Assembly (NCBI RefSeq): GCF_018139145.2
Contig: NC_059478.1
Location: 13,065,001-13,129,000 of the forward strand
DNA: 64,000 bases
Direction: 5' to 3'
From: Gymnogyps californianus
Taxonomy: Eukaryota > Chordata > Aves > Accipitriformes > Cathartidae
The notes under the pieces are model-generated. The model searched no databases and was not told where the DNA came from. It saw only the letters and a program-made list of their open reading frames with translations. Made by a program: the position numbers and the translations under genes. Positions within the stretch are counted from its first letter, which is position 1; every line of letters starts with the position of its first letter. Shown piece by piece: positions 23,481 to 36,700 of this stretch.

Positions 23481-25921
23481 AAATTTGACTGAGAGTTGGG
23501 GAGATCAGCTAGATTGTTCATATCTCACATGAATACAGAGGGCCACAGAGCTACTGACTAACATGCAAAGTAATTCTTGGTATTTTGAGGAATATTCTGG
23601 TTTTGATCAGAAATCTTCTGTGTACTTGCCCAGTAAATATTGAGATTTTGATACATTTCAGAGAGAAATTTGGATCCCTGGTAGCTCTATTAGTATTTTT
23701 ATTAGAAACCTAAATAGAAATTGTGACTACTAACACACAACTCTTCAGAGAATTTTTAAAGGACTTATGAAAACTTGTTTTCTCTCGTAAAAGAAATAAA
23801 TTAAGAGAAACATGGAACAGTAACAAAAAAATTATTCAGTATTTATGGATAGAACCTTTATTTCTCACAATGAGATATGACTGTTACCATTTACATCACT
23901 ATACTGCTGAAATGCACGACATACTGAAAGCAGACTGACACCATGTGTTCTGTGCTGAGTAGATGGGAAGCAGAAACAGTATGGGGGTGACAGGTTGCAG
24001 TGCCTAGGCGATGAGGTCAGGGTTACCCCTCATGCATTGGCTATTGTATCTGTACGTATGTCTTGAAATTATGAAACTGTTTTCTGTGGTTCCTCTGCCT
24101 AGTTCATAAGTATTCTTTTCCTGCAGAAGAGCGGTCAGCTGCTTAACAGAATGAGGGAAGAAAGTCTGAAGACATTAAGTAGTGTCTCAGATGAGCTGCT
24201 GGAGTTTGTGGGTGCCTGGGGAAGGTGCATTAGTACATTCATCCAAGGAGGTGCAGACACATGCAGATTTTGATGAGTATGACAGCTGATACTTGTTTGC
24301 TTAACACCTGGGACCTTCTTTGCCAGCTTCGTCACCAGTGTAGAAGTGTTTCATACATGTGCCATGTAGTATAAACACCAGATTGCCTCCCTGCCTGCCA
24401 AATTCTCAGGACATTGGTGCCCATGAAGTTGCTCTGAGAGTGCTGAGCAATCACAATGGTGTTTGCTATCTTAACGTTTGTTCACAGGATGTGAACATGT
24501 TGAAACAGGAATGATGCATTAACAGCTCAGTGTCATATTGAGATTGCCACTGTTAGCATGATCTCACACCCTGCAGAAGGTAACACTGATCTGAATAGGG
24601 CTTAAACGAGAGCCCATCATAATTAATGAGGATGTTAACCTCCTCCTTGGAGTATGGCTGCGATCCACAAAGACTCCTTCTCATGAGATGACAACAGCTA
24701 GAAGGAAAGAAAGAGAAATAATTGCTGAATTTTGTGGCTATTGAGAGCTTTTATGTACTTGGCAGTCAAGCTGCTCATATCATGTATTTGCTCCATGTTT
24801 CCCATTGATCCATTTCCTGCAGTTCCCAGATTAGCAGAATATGGCCACACTGAGGTCTTCTGACTGCATAAACTATTTGTTTCTTGATTTGCATTTTTTC
24901 TTAATTAGCTCTTTAACCTCAGTGGCCTTCCAGGGTTGCCTCTCACTATTCCTGTATTAGTTCCCAACAGCCTTGCTTTTGCATGTATTTTCTGCCATTT
25001 TCTACAAGGAGAGTATTTGTCAGTAGTTCCTACTTCTGTAGAGAGTAATAGATGTTATATGCAATTCTACCTACAGATGCAACTGCCTCCCCTTTCATTT
25101 CAGTATTGGTTTATACTCCTGGGTTACTTGGCAATTCAGTAGAGGACATTATCAGACTTGAGAGCTCTTCCACAAATTCTTAATCGTTTGTTGTTTTCTT
25201 TTTTGTAAAACGCCTCTTGTCAATAAAGTTGAATCCACACTGTAATCTGAATTTAAAATAAATTCAGTTACTGGTAATCCAAATAGATGTTCCTAAAATT
25301 AAAATGGCTGTTGGAAAACATAGGTGGACATGATGTACACAAGTGCTCTGGTTAGAAAGACAGTAGTGTCGTCAAATGCTAAATTTTTCATATTATCTCC
25401 CTATAATTCCCAACAGTGGAAACTTGAAAGTGAGAAAAAAGACGAAGTGGAAAAAATGAAACTCTGCAGCAGTAAAAACTCAAGATGCACAGCAGAAGTT
25501 CATACTCTTTCCACCTTGGTGTGCTAAAGCTTCTGATTTGAACTGTTAATTGCTCTTGTGCCTATAACTCTTTGGCAACCATTGTTTTTAGGTGTCTATT
25601 ACACTGGAAAAAATCCATTGCTTAGTATAAAAAGAGTGAGGGGAATACTTTATTGCTTTTATTCCCAGTCTCTTTTTATACACACAAAAAAATAGACGTT
25701 GTGCTTTCCGAAAAAATCTCACTGATATTGGATTTTCAGCTTAGTTGAACAGCAACCACTTTTAAAAAGTCACTATGTCCTTTTGATACCTTCCTTCTAA
25801 AGAAGACTCCTTCAGTATACACAGTGTGACTGACTTAGAGGGGAGGCTAGTAAGAAGGGAAAGTTTTGATTCCTGTTATCCTTGTATAGCCAGAAAAACC
25901 AAGAACATCAGCTGGATATTG

Positions 25922-25926
25922 CTCCA
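25922..25926 (+). repeat. Left target-site duplication of the solo LTR
   Basis: CTCCA lies directly before the LTR terminus TGTTGTGG. TTCCA at 26522-26526, directly after the other end, matches four of five bases, which fits a 5-bp duplication made by integration with one later mutation. Confidence 0.7.
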
Positions 25927-26052
25927 TGTTGTGGTTTAACCCCAGCTGGCAACTAAACACCACACAGCCGCTCGCTCACTCTCCCTCAGTGGGATGAGGG
26001 TGAGAATCGGAAGGGTAAAAGTGAGAAAACTCGTGGTTTGAGATAAAGACAG

Positions 26053-26058
26053 TTTAAT
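26053..26058 (-). promoter_or_regulatory. ATTAAA poly(A)-type signal of the solo LTR
   Basis: It reads ATTAAA on the minus strand, inside a CCTATTAAACTGTC context shared with the second LTR copy. This is the probable R-region polyadenylation signal. Confidence 0.5.
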
Positions 26059-26240
26059 AGGGAAAGCAAAAGCCGTGTGCGCAAACAAAGCAAAACAAGG
26101 AATTCATTCACCACTTCCCCTCGGCAGACAGGTGCTCAGCCATCCCCAGGAAAGCAGGGCTCCATCATGCCTAACGGTGACTTGGGAAGACAAATGCCAT
26201 TGCTCTGAACATCCCCCCACCTCCTCCTCCTTCCCCCATC

Positions 26241-26248
26241 TTTATATG
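26241..26248 (-). promoter_or_regulatory. TATA-like box of the solo LTR
   Basis: It reads CATATAAA on the minus strand, in the expected place between the U3-side CRE-like motif and the ATTAAA signal. Whether the LTR promoter is active is unknown. Confidence 0.5.
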
Positions 26249-26521
26249 CTGAGCATGACGTCCTATGGTATGGAATATCCCTTTGGTCATTTGGGGTCAG
26301 CTGTCCCAGCTGTGTCCCCTCCCAACTTCTTGTGCCCCCCCAGCCTCCTTGCTGGTGGGGTGGGGTGAGAAGCAGAAGAGGCCTTGACTCTGTGTAAGCG
26401 CTGCTCAGCAATAACAAAAACATCCCTGTATTATCAACACTGTTTTCAGCACAAATCCAAAACATAGCCCATACTAGCTACTATGAAGAAAATGAACTCT
26501 AGCCCAGCCAAAGCTAGCACA

Positions 26522-26526
26522 TTCCA
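26522..26526 (+). repeat. Right target-site duplication of the solo LTR
   Basis: TTCCA directly follows the terminal CA of the LTR and pairs with CTCCA at 25922-25926. Confidence 0.7.
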
Positions 26527-29500
26527 GTTCATACAGCATAATCAGAATTGTTAAATAAAAAAATAAATAGTGCTCTGACTTACACCTAGTGAAACAATAC
26601 AGACTTATCTTGAGATGCACAAAGTTTCTCCTCAGATTGTAGCTCCAGGAATCTTAATATATTTTCAGGCCAGGCTTAAAGGTTTTACATTGGGATGGTG
26701 ATGGTGAATGCAGATATGACACCAGATATCAGATCTTAGCTTATATTTACAGTCATCTGGAGAAAAAAATAATAGTAGTAAAGATAAAAACCCTTATTTT
26801 TATGTTGGCAAACTGAAGAAACCAGAAAAAAAAATTGACCTATTTCATATTGTCTTTTCCTGGGTTTCTGTTTTACTGTAAATCACTATTTTTAAATAGG
26901 CAGTAGTGGCTAACACAAAAGAAGTGAGTTTGTATGCATGAATTACAACCTAAAAGCGAGTATTCAGTCATACTATATATGACAATTTTCCATAGAGAAA
27001 TTTTATGTCAAAGACTGCACGTGTGAGTGATCTGTAAGAGAAATCCATGTTTAGTGTTCAGCTGAACTCTTAGATCTTGGTAAATTGTCTTCAATTTGTG
27101 AACTTGTCTTCCATCTGTGTAGTGCGTGGAGACAGGCAGTAGCCTACTGAGCCAAATGGGAATTTCACTGCTCTGAGGAGTCTCCGACATGCTGATTCTT
27201 GCACTGCCTCATTGGCAAGACTGTGAAGAAGATACATGACCAATGTAAGAAAAAACAAGTTATGCCATGCATCAGGCTTCAAGGGGCATAGTTTACATCA
27301 GTCCTGAGAGATTTAAAAAAAAAAAAAAAAAAATCAAAAAATAAGAAGACATAACTGGCTCTTGCGTTGCTCGTTTCTTTTATCTATGATGTACATTTAG
27401 CTCACTGAGGAATGGGCATATAGCAGTGAAACTCCTTACTGTAGACCTGGTTTATCATCTCAGACTCTCCACAAAGGACAACCTGGAAGCAGGAAGATGT
27501 TTGTGCATGTGCTTGCAAGTCACAGATTGCTTTCTTCTCAGGTATGCTTTACAGCAATGAAGGCGTAATTAATAGAATTGGTACATTTTCCTTTTTGACA
27601 TTATTGTTGGTCCTAATTAAATGTAGTAATCCTAGAGTAACTAAACTGTTTCTTCCACATATTTGTGATGCTTAGGAAAGACTAAGTCTTACGAAGATTC
27701 TGAATGCCAGAAATATCCATTTTGTTGGCTTTTTTCTTTCACTAGTGTTATAGTTAGGCTTTGACGTTACGGGACTAAAGAAATGATTCAGTTCAGTCTA
27801 AAAGTTTCTTAAGAGATGTCAAATCTGGTGTTTGTGAAAGGTTCTTCCTTTCCGTGTGCACTTAAGAAAGCAGTGGGGAAGGAGGGAGTGAGCGGGGCTC
27901 ACAAACCTCTGTGCACCCATTTTTATGCTTTTTTTTTTTTTTAAACAGAAAAAGTTTTCTACTGCCTTGGAAAATCAAAGTTAATTAGTATACTGGGTAT
28001 GAACGTATAAAGTGTACATCACAGCAAGTACAGAGATTACTACTGAGCAGTACACACCAGCTGGCTAAGAAAAGCAAGCCTGTGTCAGCTGACCTAACTT
28101 CAGTTTACAATGGTTCATATTTTCAGTGAAAAATTTTCAGAGGTCTACAGACTCTCTGGACTAGGCTGTTGCCTGGGAAACTGCACTCTGTAAATTACGG
28201 TAAGGGGAAAACATGGTTATTAGATATGTATTTTTTTATAATTATTACTGTAATTTTCACAATAAACATCCAAGCCAGGACTTGGCCATGGACTTTTCAT
28301 GTTTGTACAGCAATGAGAATAAGATTGGGACATTTTTTTGTAAGCAATGCATAGGAAGTTAAATATTAAGCAAAAATAGTTCTTTTCCAAGTGTATTAGA
28401 GTATGTGTTGTAGACATAAAATCTCTTCCTCTCAGTGTTAATGGCTTGCTGTGTCTGCCTTATATGCAGAGTGAACTGCTGGAGGAATGGTTGAATCCCT
28501 CCCTCCCAAACCTGGCATAATTGAAAAAGCCAAGAGAGAATAAGGATTGCCTGAACTCTTATAGCTCTAATCATTTTTTATCCTGTAGGTGTCCCCTCTT
28601 TTCTTAGCACTTGTACTTTTCAAGAGCATGAGCTTAAATTTTTATAAGGGATATATAGTAGACAGATTTACTTAATATGTGGTAAAGCACAGAGCATTGA
28701 CTTTTGAAATATAAAATAGAATACGTGGACTGGGCACTCCAGACACTGAAACTTGATTTACATACCATTTCAAATGAGAGTTTTGAAATACGCTAAGAAT
28801 GTAAGATGGTAAATGTATCATTTTGAACCTCCTCTGAAAAAAAAGAAGAAAACAAGATCACGTTAAAATACTAAACAGTACCTCCCACTTTGGCTAATCA
28901 ACAAGGCAAAAGCTAATTGTTTTTGCAGACCCTAGTTCCTTGGGAGACACTAAGTAGGACATCATTTGCATTGAGGAGGATGGAGAAAATGAAGGCAAAT
29001 GTATATCCTAGTTGAAACTAGATACTCATATAGAGATGGTGAAAGCCCAATTGAAAATGGGTTTCAGGGAACTTCTTCCCTATGCAAGTGCCTCACGAGT
29101 CACTTCTTCCAAAACATAACCATCAAGATGTTTTTTACAAGAGCAGCCATGACACTGTCTGGACAGCAATGGGCAGATCTGGTATTCAAGCACATTCTCC
29201 CAGTCCCTGTTTCCAAGTCTGGTTCTCCGAGATGTGCTATGTGTGGTCAGACCAGCCTTTCATGTCTGCTGTCCCTTTCTTGGCCTTGGCACGAGGCTGC
29301 TGGCACTCTGGGTTTTCTCGCGGCTGGGATGGCTCCTTCAGAGGCCACCTGCCTGCTTGGCTGTGATGTCCTGAGTTGCGCTGAGCGCTGGCTTTGCTCT
29401 CTGCGCTCTCAGGAGAGCTGCAGGTTTCCCAGAAGCTCGTTCCTGGGTCTGGTCTCTCCGCATTGCCTCCTGCCAGGCTTTTGTTTTTAGCGGTGAACTG

Positions 29501-32500
29501 AATTCTTCGGCTCAAAAGGAATTACCTTTAAAACTGACTCTACAGTGTCGGTTTTGGACTGGCAGCAAGATAAACTGCAGTTTTTATATTTGTGCATGTG
29601 CAGCAGGATTCCCAGACTCTTACTCAGACAAGTCTCTATGAAGAAACTCACTGAAAAGCTAATGGCTTTTCTGGTAGTAAATCTATTCTTTCTCTGGGGT
29701 TAAGCCATTTAGTAACGGTGGGCACTGATGTCTCTGTCAGGGTTTTCCAGACGTGGTCTATGCCTAAGTGTCAAGCTACTGCTAGAGAATGAATGCTCCA
29801 GTCCATACTAAAGATTATTTTCCAAATCAAATGAATTGTGGAATTGAGAAGTTGACATGTGCATAGTCTCCAACCTGTCACACCTGTGTAAAAAAAGTAA
29901 TAAGACAGGACACACTGCAGTCTTCTGCACTAGCGGAGTTTATTTTTATCTCTGTAATTGGGGTAAGTTAGGGAGATTTGGTATTCATTGCCACTCAGCT
30001 TCCTCCTCAACTCCCTGGTGGTAAAGATTTACTTCACTTGGCTGTTATTGTACTATATTTATTTACACTCTATATCCTCTTTTTTTGTCTAAAAGGGATT
30101 TTTTTTCCTGCATTCAGGAAAGTTATGTTATTAAAATCATCAGACTCTGTTTTGTTAGATAAGTGTTGAACCTGGACTATTCCATCTAGTTCTACTAGTG
30201 GCCCAGAGTGTTCCCCAGCAGAGCACTTAGCAATGTGTCTAATCTGTTACATATAGTTTGTTCTATCGTGTTCTCCCCATGGGAAATTTGTATCAACATT
30301 GCAATGCTTTCCTGTGGCAAGATGTTGTTTATGTTTGTGAATGTTTGTTATTTATGGGTGTATTAGAAAAGGTGGCTTTGAGAAGACAGCTGACTTGCTT
30401 CCTTGGTTGTTCTGGGAATTCATTCCAGGGCTACTATTGTTATCCTCTGAGGAACCTCATTTGCTACCCAGGTAATCTTTATTACTGGACATAGTTACTG
30501 ACATTACAGAATACAGTTGTTTGTGCTTTTAGAGATTCTCTTAAAATGTGTTTTAAGATCCAGGTCCAATGGGTGTTTTCAAGATAAGATCTGACAACTT
30601 TTGGATAGTTTGGTGTTTCCATGGGTCTTCGCTGGAACAACACATACAATAGCCCCTGCACAATAGCAAATGGCAAGTTAAAGACTGGTCTTGATTTGTA
30701 ATGTAATTGTCTAAAGGTAGTCAAAAAAGTCAGTTAAGTTACTTAGTAGAAGTGGCTTCAGCAAACTCAAGATCTATCAGTGTAATCCTTTGAATACATC
30801 AAAACAATTAGTGAAAATTTGCCCATCAAATTTGACTCCAGATACCATGTTTGTTTTTTGAAATCTGCATTCTAGCTTTTGAGACAGTTATGTTACACAT
30901 TTTCCTCATCTTTGATGCTAACACATAAAGCAAACCTGCTTTTTGCTTTCAGGAAAAAAAGGGTACTTTAGAGAATTATGTGTTCCAAATATTATCAGTT
31001 TCATAAAGTACAAGTTGTACACAGCTTTCTTGTTCACAGTATCATTCCTTTTAAACAGAATCTCAATTTATGATGGAAAATTTCAGAACTGCTTTAAAAT
31101 TTCATTTTCTAGTGCCATGATGTTTTCTCTTAAGGCTTTGTTACTACGCATCTCTGGGCAGGTATAGACAGGTCTTGTTCAGCTTGCTTAATTTCCTTAA
31201 TCTCATTATATTGAGTTACTAATTCTATCATATGCTTATGACGGGGCAGATGTCTCTAGGAACATTTTTTTTCTCTGAAAAAATGCAATATATTGCGCTT
31301 TTAAAGAACAAGATTCAAAGACTGGAGAAAAAAACTCTCATAAATGATTACTTGTACTTGGAGCACATATAGAGTAACCATAGTGCTGTGAATCAGCCAC
31401 ACTGACTATGGGGAAATGAGAAATTTAACACGAAATAAAGTATTATGCTGAAGAAGAATACAGGGATATCTTCTGTCTCTTAACTTCTGAATGAAAAGAG
31501 TAAACACCTGATTAAGAAAAACACTATATCTCTCAGCTAACCGAATTGTTTTCTGGAAACACTTATGTTAATTCTGGGCTACATAAGCAGCAGTTATTAG
31601 CATTCACAGTCAGTTTTATCCAAGAGATGTATTCTCTGGCAGGCCTGTACCAATAAAACTCTGCTTCAACTAGGTTTTATACTCTGCTTAAACATGACCC
31701 ATCTGCTTGGAGTATCTCATCTCTTGTTCCTATTTTTGACCTCCCTTATTTTGGAGTATCATAATTCATTCCTTAAAGAAGCAAGGGCTGAGTCTACCTG
31801 AATCTCAATCACGGTCAAACGTTAGCATTTACTTAACCGAAAGCTCATTTCTTATCTTGATTTAATTGTAGAAATGGAACAGTGGGATAATCCATTCTAC
31901 TTGCTATTCTAAATAATTCAAGTCACTTTATTCAGATTCCTAAGAAGTGACTGTCAGCAGTCTGGGATTTGAAGTAGCAAGTATTGCTTTATGCTTAACA
32001 AAACACAGATAACTGACAGCCCCTTCAAATAGGGAATGGTTCATTTTGTGATGCAAAACAGATAGCTTGGTTGGGAATAATATTGTGTATCTATATGCAG
32101 GATTAAATCCCAGACAGAAAGCACAGGCAGATGAAAAGACTGTATTGCTAGTCTCTTTTTCCTGCAGTAAAACTGAATATTTCACAGCCCTCAAGAGAGT
32201 AAGGCAAGTGACTGGTTAATGCATTGGCTGTGTTTGACACTGTGTTTGACGTACCTTATAACTATTTTTGAACTTTCAGCTGCCTTCTTTAAACACAAGC
32301 AGATTCTTGCTGTGATTGAATAGCTTTCCCTAGTAAGAATCTTGTGATAGGAGATTTACATGTTAGAGAACAGTATACCTCCAACATAGGTGAGCAATAT
32401 TCCTGACATCATCAATAATCAAAGTGCTCAAGAGCTAGGCAGTCTTCTTCAGCAAAGACTGTCTTCAAGCCTTTCATCAATTATAGGAAAGGCTTGGTTT

Positions 32501-33485
32501 CAGTGGGTTGTTTTTTGGGTTTTTTTTTTAATTTATTTAAAGTAGTTTGACATGCACGTTTTGAGAAGCTAAGATTTGCATTCTTAGAGCTTATGTTCCA
32601 TGGAGATAACTCTGATAGCCAAGGTAATCAGATGGTGCTTGGGAGCCTATTAGCCCAGCTCTTTGCTGTCACACTGTATCACAACGGTGTGTTCTTCAGT
32701 ATCTGCCATTTGTAAACCTGCCAGCATCTTAGTGCACGGAACGTCAGTAAAACATTTCTGGGGATGCTGCCAAAGGGAACTGCTTCATGCATTTGGCCCT
32801 TTTCCTCCTCTCTGGCTGGTGCTTTCTGAGATCACTGCTGGAGATCAGCCCAAGTGATACATACATCTCTGTGCTCAGCGTGGATGGAGGCACACATGTA
32901 GGGCAGTTTTACTTGTCCAAATAATTTCCAGATGGGTGGGTAGCAGCACCTTGCACGTCATCCTTCTGGGCTGCCATGCTCATTAGCTAACAGATCCAAG
33001 AGCAACCACTTAACGTGAACTCCCCTAAAAGGAACTGTTAAACTGGTGGGTTGAGTGAACTCCCACTGACGTTATACAGAAAATGCTTTGGAAAACATTT
33101 CATAGCCCCAATGGGTTAAAAAGCAATCTATGCATTTTGAAAGCTGCACTGAAGGGGAATATGATATTTTTGTATTCTTGTGGTGAAAAAATATACTTGA
33201 AGGGATGTTTAAATTTGAAACATCATGCAAGAGGAAAGCAGGCGGCAGGCAGACTTTGAAGAGCAGCTCTAGATGCCTTGGCAAAACTCCTCTTGGTGGT
33301 GGGAGCCCTTTTGCTGGCAGGTGAAGAGACTTCTGCCTTGAGCCAGTCCCTGTCTGAGAGGTGCTCCCAGTTAAGTGTGGCCGATCACATTCAGATTTGC
33401 TTGGTTTCAAGTATAATTGTCCAAAGCTACAGGCAAATACCAATCTTTCAATCAACTGTTTTATTAGATTGTAAAACCCCAAGTT
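26527..33485. other. AT-rich non-coding sequence between LTR and second CR1
   Basis: No gene supported. A 163-codon + frame at 28999-29490 spans a locally GC-richer stretch but shows no domain, no splice context and no repeat pattern I recognise. A 19-A run lies at 27315-27333. The rest is unique-looking AT-rich DNA. Confidence 0.55.
27315..27333. repeat. A19 homopolymer
   Basis: Uninterrupted 19 A, with no recognisable retrocopy directly upstream. Confidence 0.9.
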
Positions 33486-33725
33486 CATAGAATCACAGAA
33501 TAATTTAGTGTGGAAGGGTCTCTGGAGGTCACCTGGCTCATTTTCCAGTCAAATCCTGAGTATCTCCAAAGATGGATATTTCACAACCCCTCAGGTCTTT
33601 TCCATTGCTTACCTTATTGTGAAAAATTTAGTTAAACCACAGTTGCATTACCACAAAAGTGCAGTATTCCCACATTTATCCATTCTAGTGCTCTTCCCTG
33701 TCACCCAAGAAGTTGAGCAGGAAAG
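33486..33725 (-). mobile_element. CR1 LINE, 3'-end fragment
   Basis: The + strand begins with CATAGAATCACAGAATAATT, the reverse complement of the CR1 3' terminal ATTCTATG-type repeat. It continues with GGAAGGGTCTCTGGAGGTCA, then TATCTCCAAAGATGGATATT, TCACAACCCCTCAGGTC, TTCCATTGCTTACC and TATTGTGAAAAATTTAG, all in CR1 order. The inner border is fuzzy at around 33725. A segment near the 3' end appears deleted, because the AGTCCAACC-type part passes quickly to TCAAATCCTGAG. This is a dead fragment of different age and orientation from the copy at 19757. Confidence 0.9.
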
Positions 33726-36700
33726 CTAACAGGGAGTAAAAGAGCCTTGCAATGTGACTGTAGGAGGATATTAGATCATATGCACTATCTCTTTCTTATT
33801 TCAGTACAGGATATTTCTTATTTCATACAGCTCCACATTAGACATTTGCATTTTCTTATTTAAGCCTCTGTAAGTGAATCTCTCATAGCTGCATCAAGAT
33901 TCCTGAATTCTCCATTAAAAAAAAAAAAAAATCTATTCTGCATTGGAGGGAAAAAAGTATTTTTTAAGAAGGCAAAATAATTTGATTTTGAAGTGATTGC
34001 TTTTTAGATATCTTAATAAGCATTAGGGATTTGATATATATTTTTTTTAAAAATTGGATTTGAAAGGCAAATTTTTAGTGGTGAGAATCTGGCAAACACA
34101 TTAAAAAAATGAAGAACTTGCACATGTATACATGGAGCAGTACTTGCATAATGTTCTGTTAGAGCAATGCAATATCAACAGCTGAATTTAAGTGACCAGG
34201 ATGACCCCAACAATATTTATTTGCTAAAGGGCTGGAATGCCTTTGTCAGACAGCATGGGATGACTCCAGAACAGGCAGTACCGTGTGCAGAATAGCTGAG
34301 ATCATAATGGGAAATATGACAAGGTCTTAAATGATTTATGTGGGTTTAGCTCTTTTTTTTATTTCCTCTGTTTAGCTTAGCTTAACTTGAGGTTAATTAA
34401 TGACTTTTTTCCTAGTTAGATGGTTGATGTACTCACATGACAATTCTATATAGTTATAGGTAAGTGTTGAACACTTTCTGCAATGATTATGTAAAATAAT
34501 ATTGTTTAGAATAAATTAACTACAGGAAACAACTATATGATTTTCTTAAAAGCTTAATTATGCAAAGTGTTAGTGCTGTGTCTTAGCCAATTCAAGGTTT
34601 CTATTCTTGCTGCTGAGGGGTCAAAAATGAAGTATTTAAGTCTACAGAGAACATTCAGGTTTTCTGGAGGGGAAGACTTGATTCTAGGGATGAAAACCTA
34701 GAAGCGTGTTATTTGTTTCACTAGAAAATGTGACACCTTTGAACTTGTTACGTGTTACTAAAAGGCCTGGAAATTTGACTTAATATTGCAAAGCAAACAA
34801 GAAACACATCCTTTCCAGAGTTTTCATTTCTGGTCAGAAATAGAGGCTTGCTGATGACAACTGTTTCTCTCTTGGTGAGAGTGTAATACTTTTCAAACCA
34901 GTTGTGTAAGCCCGGTAACCACATCAATCAACATACTTGAAAAGGAAGCCACCCACATTTACTGAAGTGTGTGATGAGATATGGAGGTTACAAATGAGTT
35001 TGAAGTCCCATCTGGAAAACAAGAAGCTTATTTTTTTTTAAGATAGCCAGAATCTGGAGAAGCGAATGCAAACGTCTAACTTTTGTGCCCACAATTGCCA
35101 TTTGTATGACTACTTCGAGGCTTTTTGGTAAACTGAAATTGAATGCACCTGGGATTTATGAATTTTGGCGGATTCAATACACAGTATGCATCAAAGTAAC
35201 AGTGTTAACCCCTGTGCATACAGGCCTTCCCGTTTGCTGGACTAAATGGATGATCTGCAGAGACTTGCAGAGATTTGGATGATTTTCCTGAAAGGCTGAA
35301 ATAGCCTTAAAGGTTTCCAGATGAAACCTCATCAAAAGAGGCAGGCAGTGGCTTGGGTTGAAGACTGCCGCTCCTATCTGCAGCAAAGGAGAAAGGAACC
35401 AGGTGGTTTGACCACAGGAGCAATGCCCACCATGTTTGTTTCTGCTAGTAGCAAAAGGGTTCATCAGGCAGGATGGTACCTGTTGTTATAGGATATATCC
35501 TTGCCCACTCTGTTCTCTGGCGACCTCCTCTGCCTCTGTGACACAGACTTGCCATGGTCCCTTCCTGGCACTGAAGACAAGCTGCAGCCCTGGCTGTGGT
35601 CTTCACTCCCTCTCTGCCAGCCTGCCCTGGACACCAATCCTGGCTGCACCATGGAGCGGTGGTGCAAGGGAAGCAAGCAAGAAACGTTACTTGGGGCGGG
35701 AGGGGAGAGACAGGTCTTCATGTTGACAACAGACACTTGCAGGTTGCTTGAAATTCAGACTGAGATACGATCTTTTCTACCAGATTTTTTAAAAATTACT
35801 TTTTTCATGATTAGATGATTTTTTTTTTTTTAAAGTATCATCTTTGTCAAAACATCAGTATCTTCTGCTTACTCCCAGCCTTTTCAGGGGGAGTCTTTGC
35901 TATTAGAGAAAATATACGAAATCCTTCATGGCTCTTAGATGATGGTGGGTTTTGTCTGTTTTGGCTGGTGGCCTTAACTTACTTTCTTATTTTTCTATCT
36001 AGTTTCTGAGGAAACTTCATGGTAACTGTGATCCTGGGCACTCTGTGCTTAATAGCCGGAGTGTAAAAGCTTGATGAGAACGTAGAGTAAAATCTACGTG
36101 ACCGCTTATACAAAGCACACTCTTGTGAACTGCATTTCTGTGAGGGTAAAAATGAAAGGGGAACCTTGAACACATTTTTTGTGTTCAGTGGAGGAAAAAC
36201 TCCCTTCTTGCTAATATTCAGCCCTGTCCTCTCCTTGATGATGCCCCCTAACTCTTTTATATTCAAGGATTCTTCCTTCCTCCACCTTTCCATATTTTCT
36301 GGTCTCCCTCCCATCCCTATGTGAATATCCTGCTATTTGGGCAGCAGCAGGGAGAAGTCCCAAGTCTTGTACGTGTGCCATTGATGAAGCATCATGTTCA
36401 AATGCCAGCATCTGTACCACAGGTTTACCATCGCTGCAGTAATGGCATCTCAACTGATTTATTTTTGCTCTTGGCTTGCTGCAAGCTTTTCCATGACCTG
36501 CAAGGAAAACTGATTTTATATATGTGTTTTTTAACATGTTCCTTGGCTGCTTATTCATGTTATCTGAAGGAAATGGGACAGGTACCAAGGTACGTGCAGA
36601 GCCCTGGACCCACCCCGGCAGACCTGGCAGCAGCCTGCCTTGGTGGGGGTGGCTGGAGACCTCACTCCCTCTGCTCTGCGGCAGCCGAGTCACAGCTGGG

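Larger units (their letters stand above)
20016..25926. other. Non-coding sequence between CR1 fragment and LTR
   Basis: No gene supported. It contains an 18-T run (21752-21769), a 22-bp tandem duplication (22323-22375) and a possible ancient SINE remnant near 23300-23480. A GC-richer open frame at about 22570-22845 begins in-frame only with non-ATG codons and has no recognised domain. Confidence 0.55.
25927..26521 (-). mobile_element. Solo LTR of an avian ERVL-type endogenous retrovirus
   Basis: A 595-bp element has TG...CA termini and lies in minus orientation. The + strand begins TGTTGTGGTTTAACCCCAGC and ends AAAGCTAGCACA, the known ends of a common avian LTR. On the minus strand, in transcription order, are a CRE-like GACGTCA (26255-26261), a TATA-like CATATAAA (26241-26248) and an ATTAAA poly(A)-type signal (26053-26058). 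The target duplication is near-perfect and no internal gag/pol sequence is attached, so this is a solo LTR left by recombination between two LTRs. Minus-strand open frames inside it are not genes. The family assignment is from memory of bird genomes. Confidence 0.9.

Noticed and set aside
26075..26465. Opposing open frames of 97 and 109 codons
   Set aside because: Both lie inside the solo LTR, which is not coding.
28999..29490. 163-codon plus frame with several cysteines
   Set aside because: No domain, no signal of splicing, and an overlapping minus frame. GC-richer composition explains the lack of stops.
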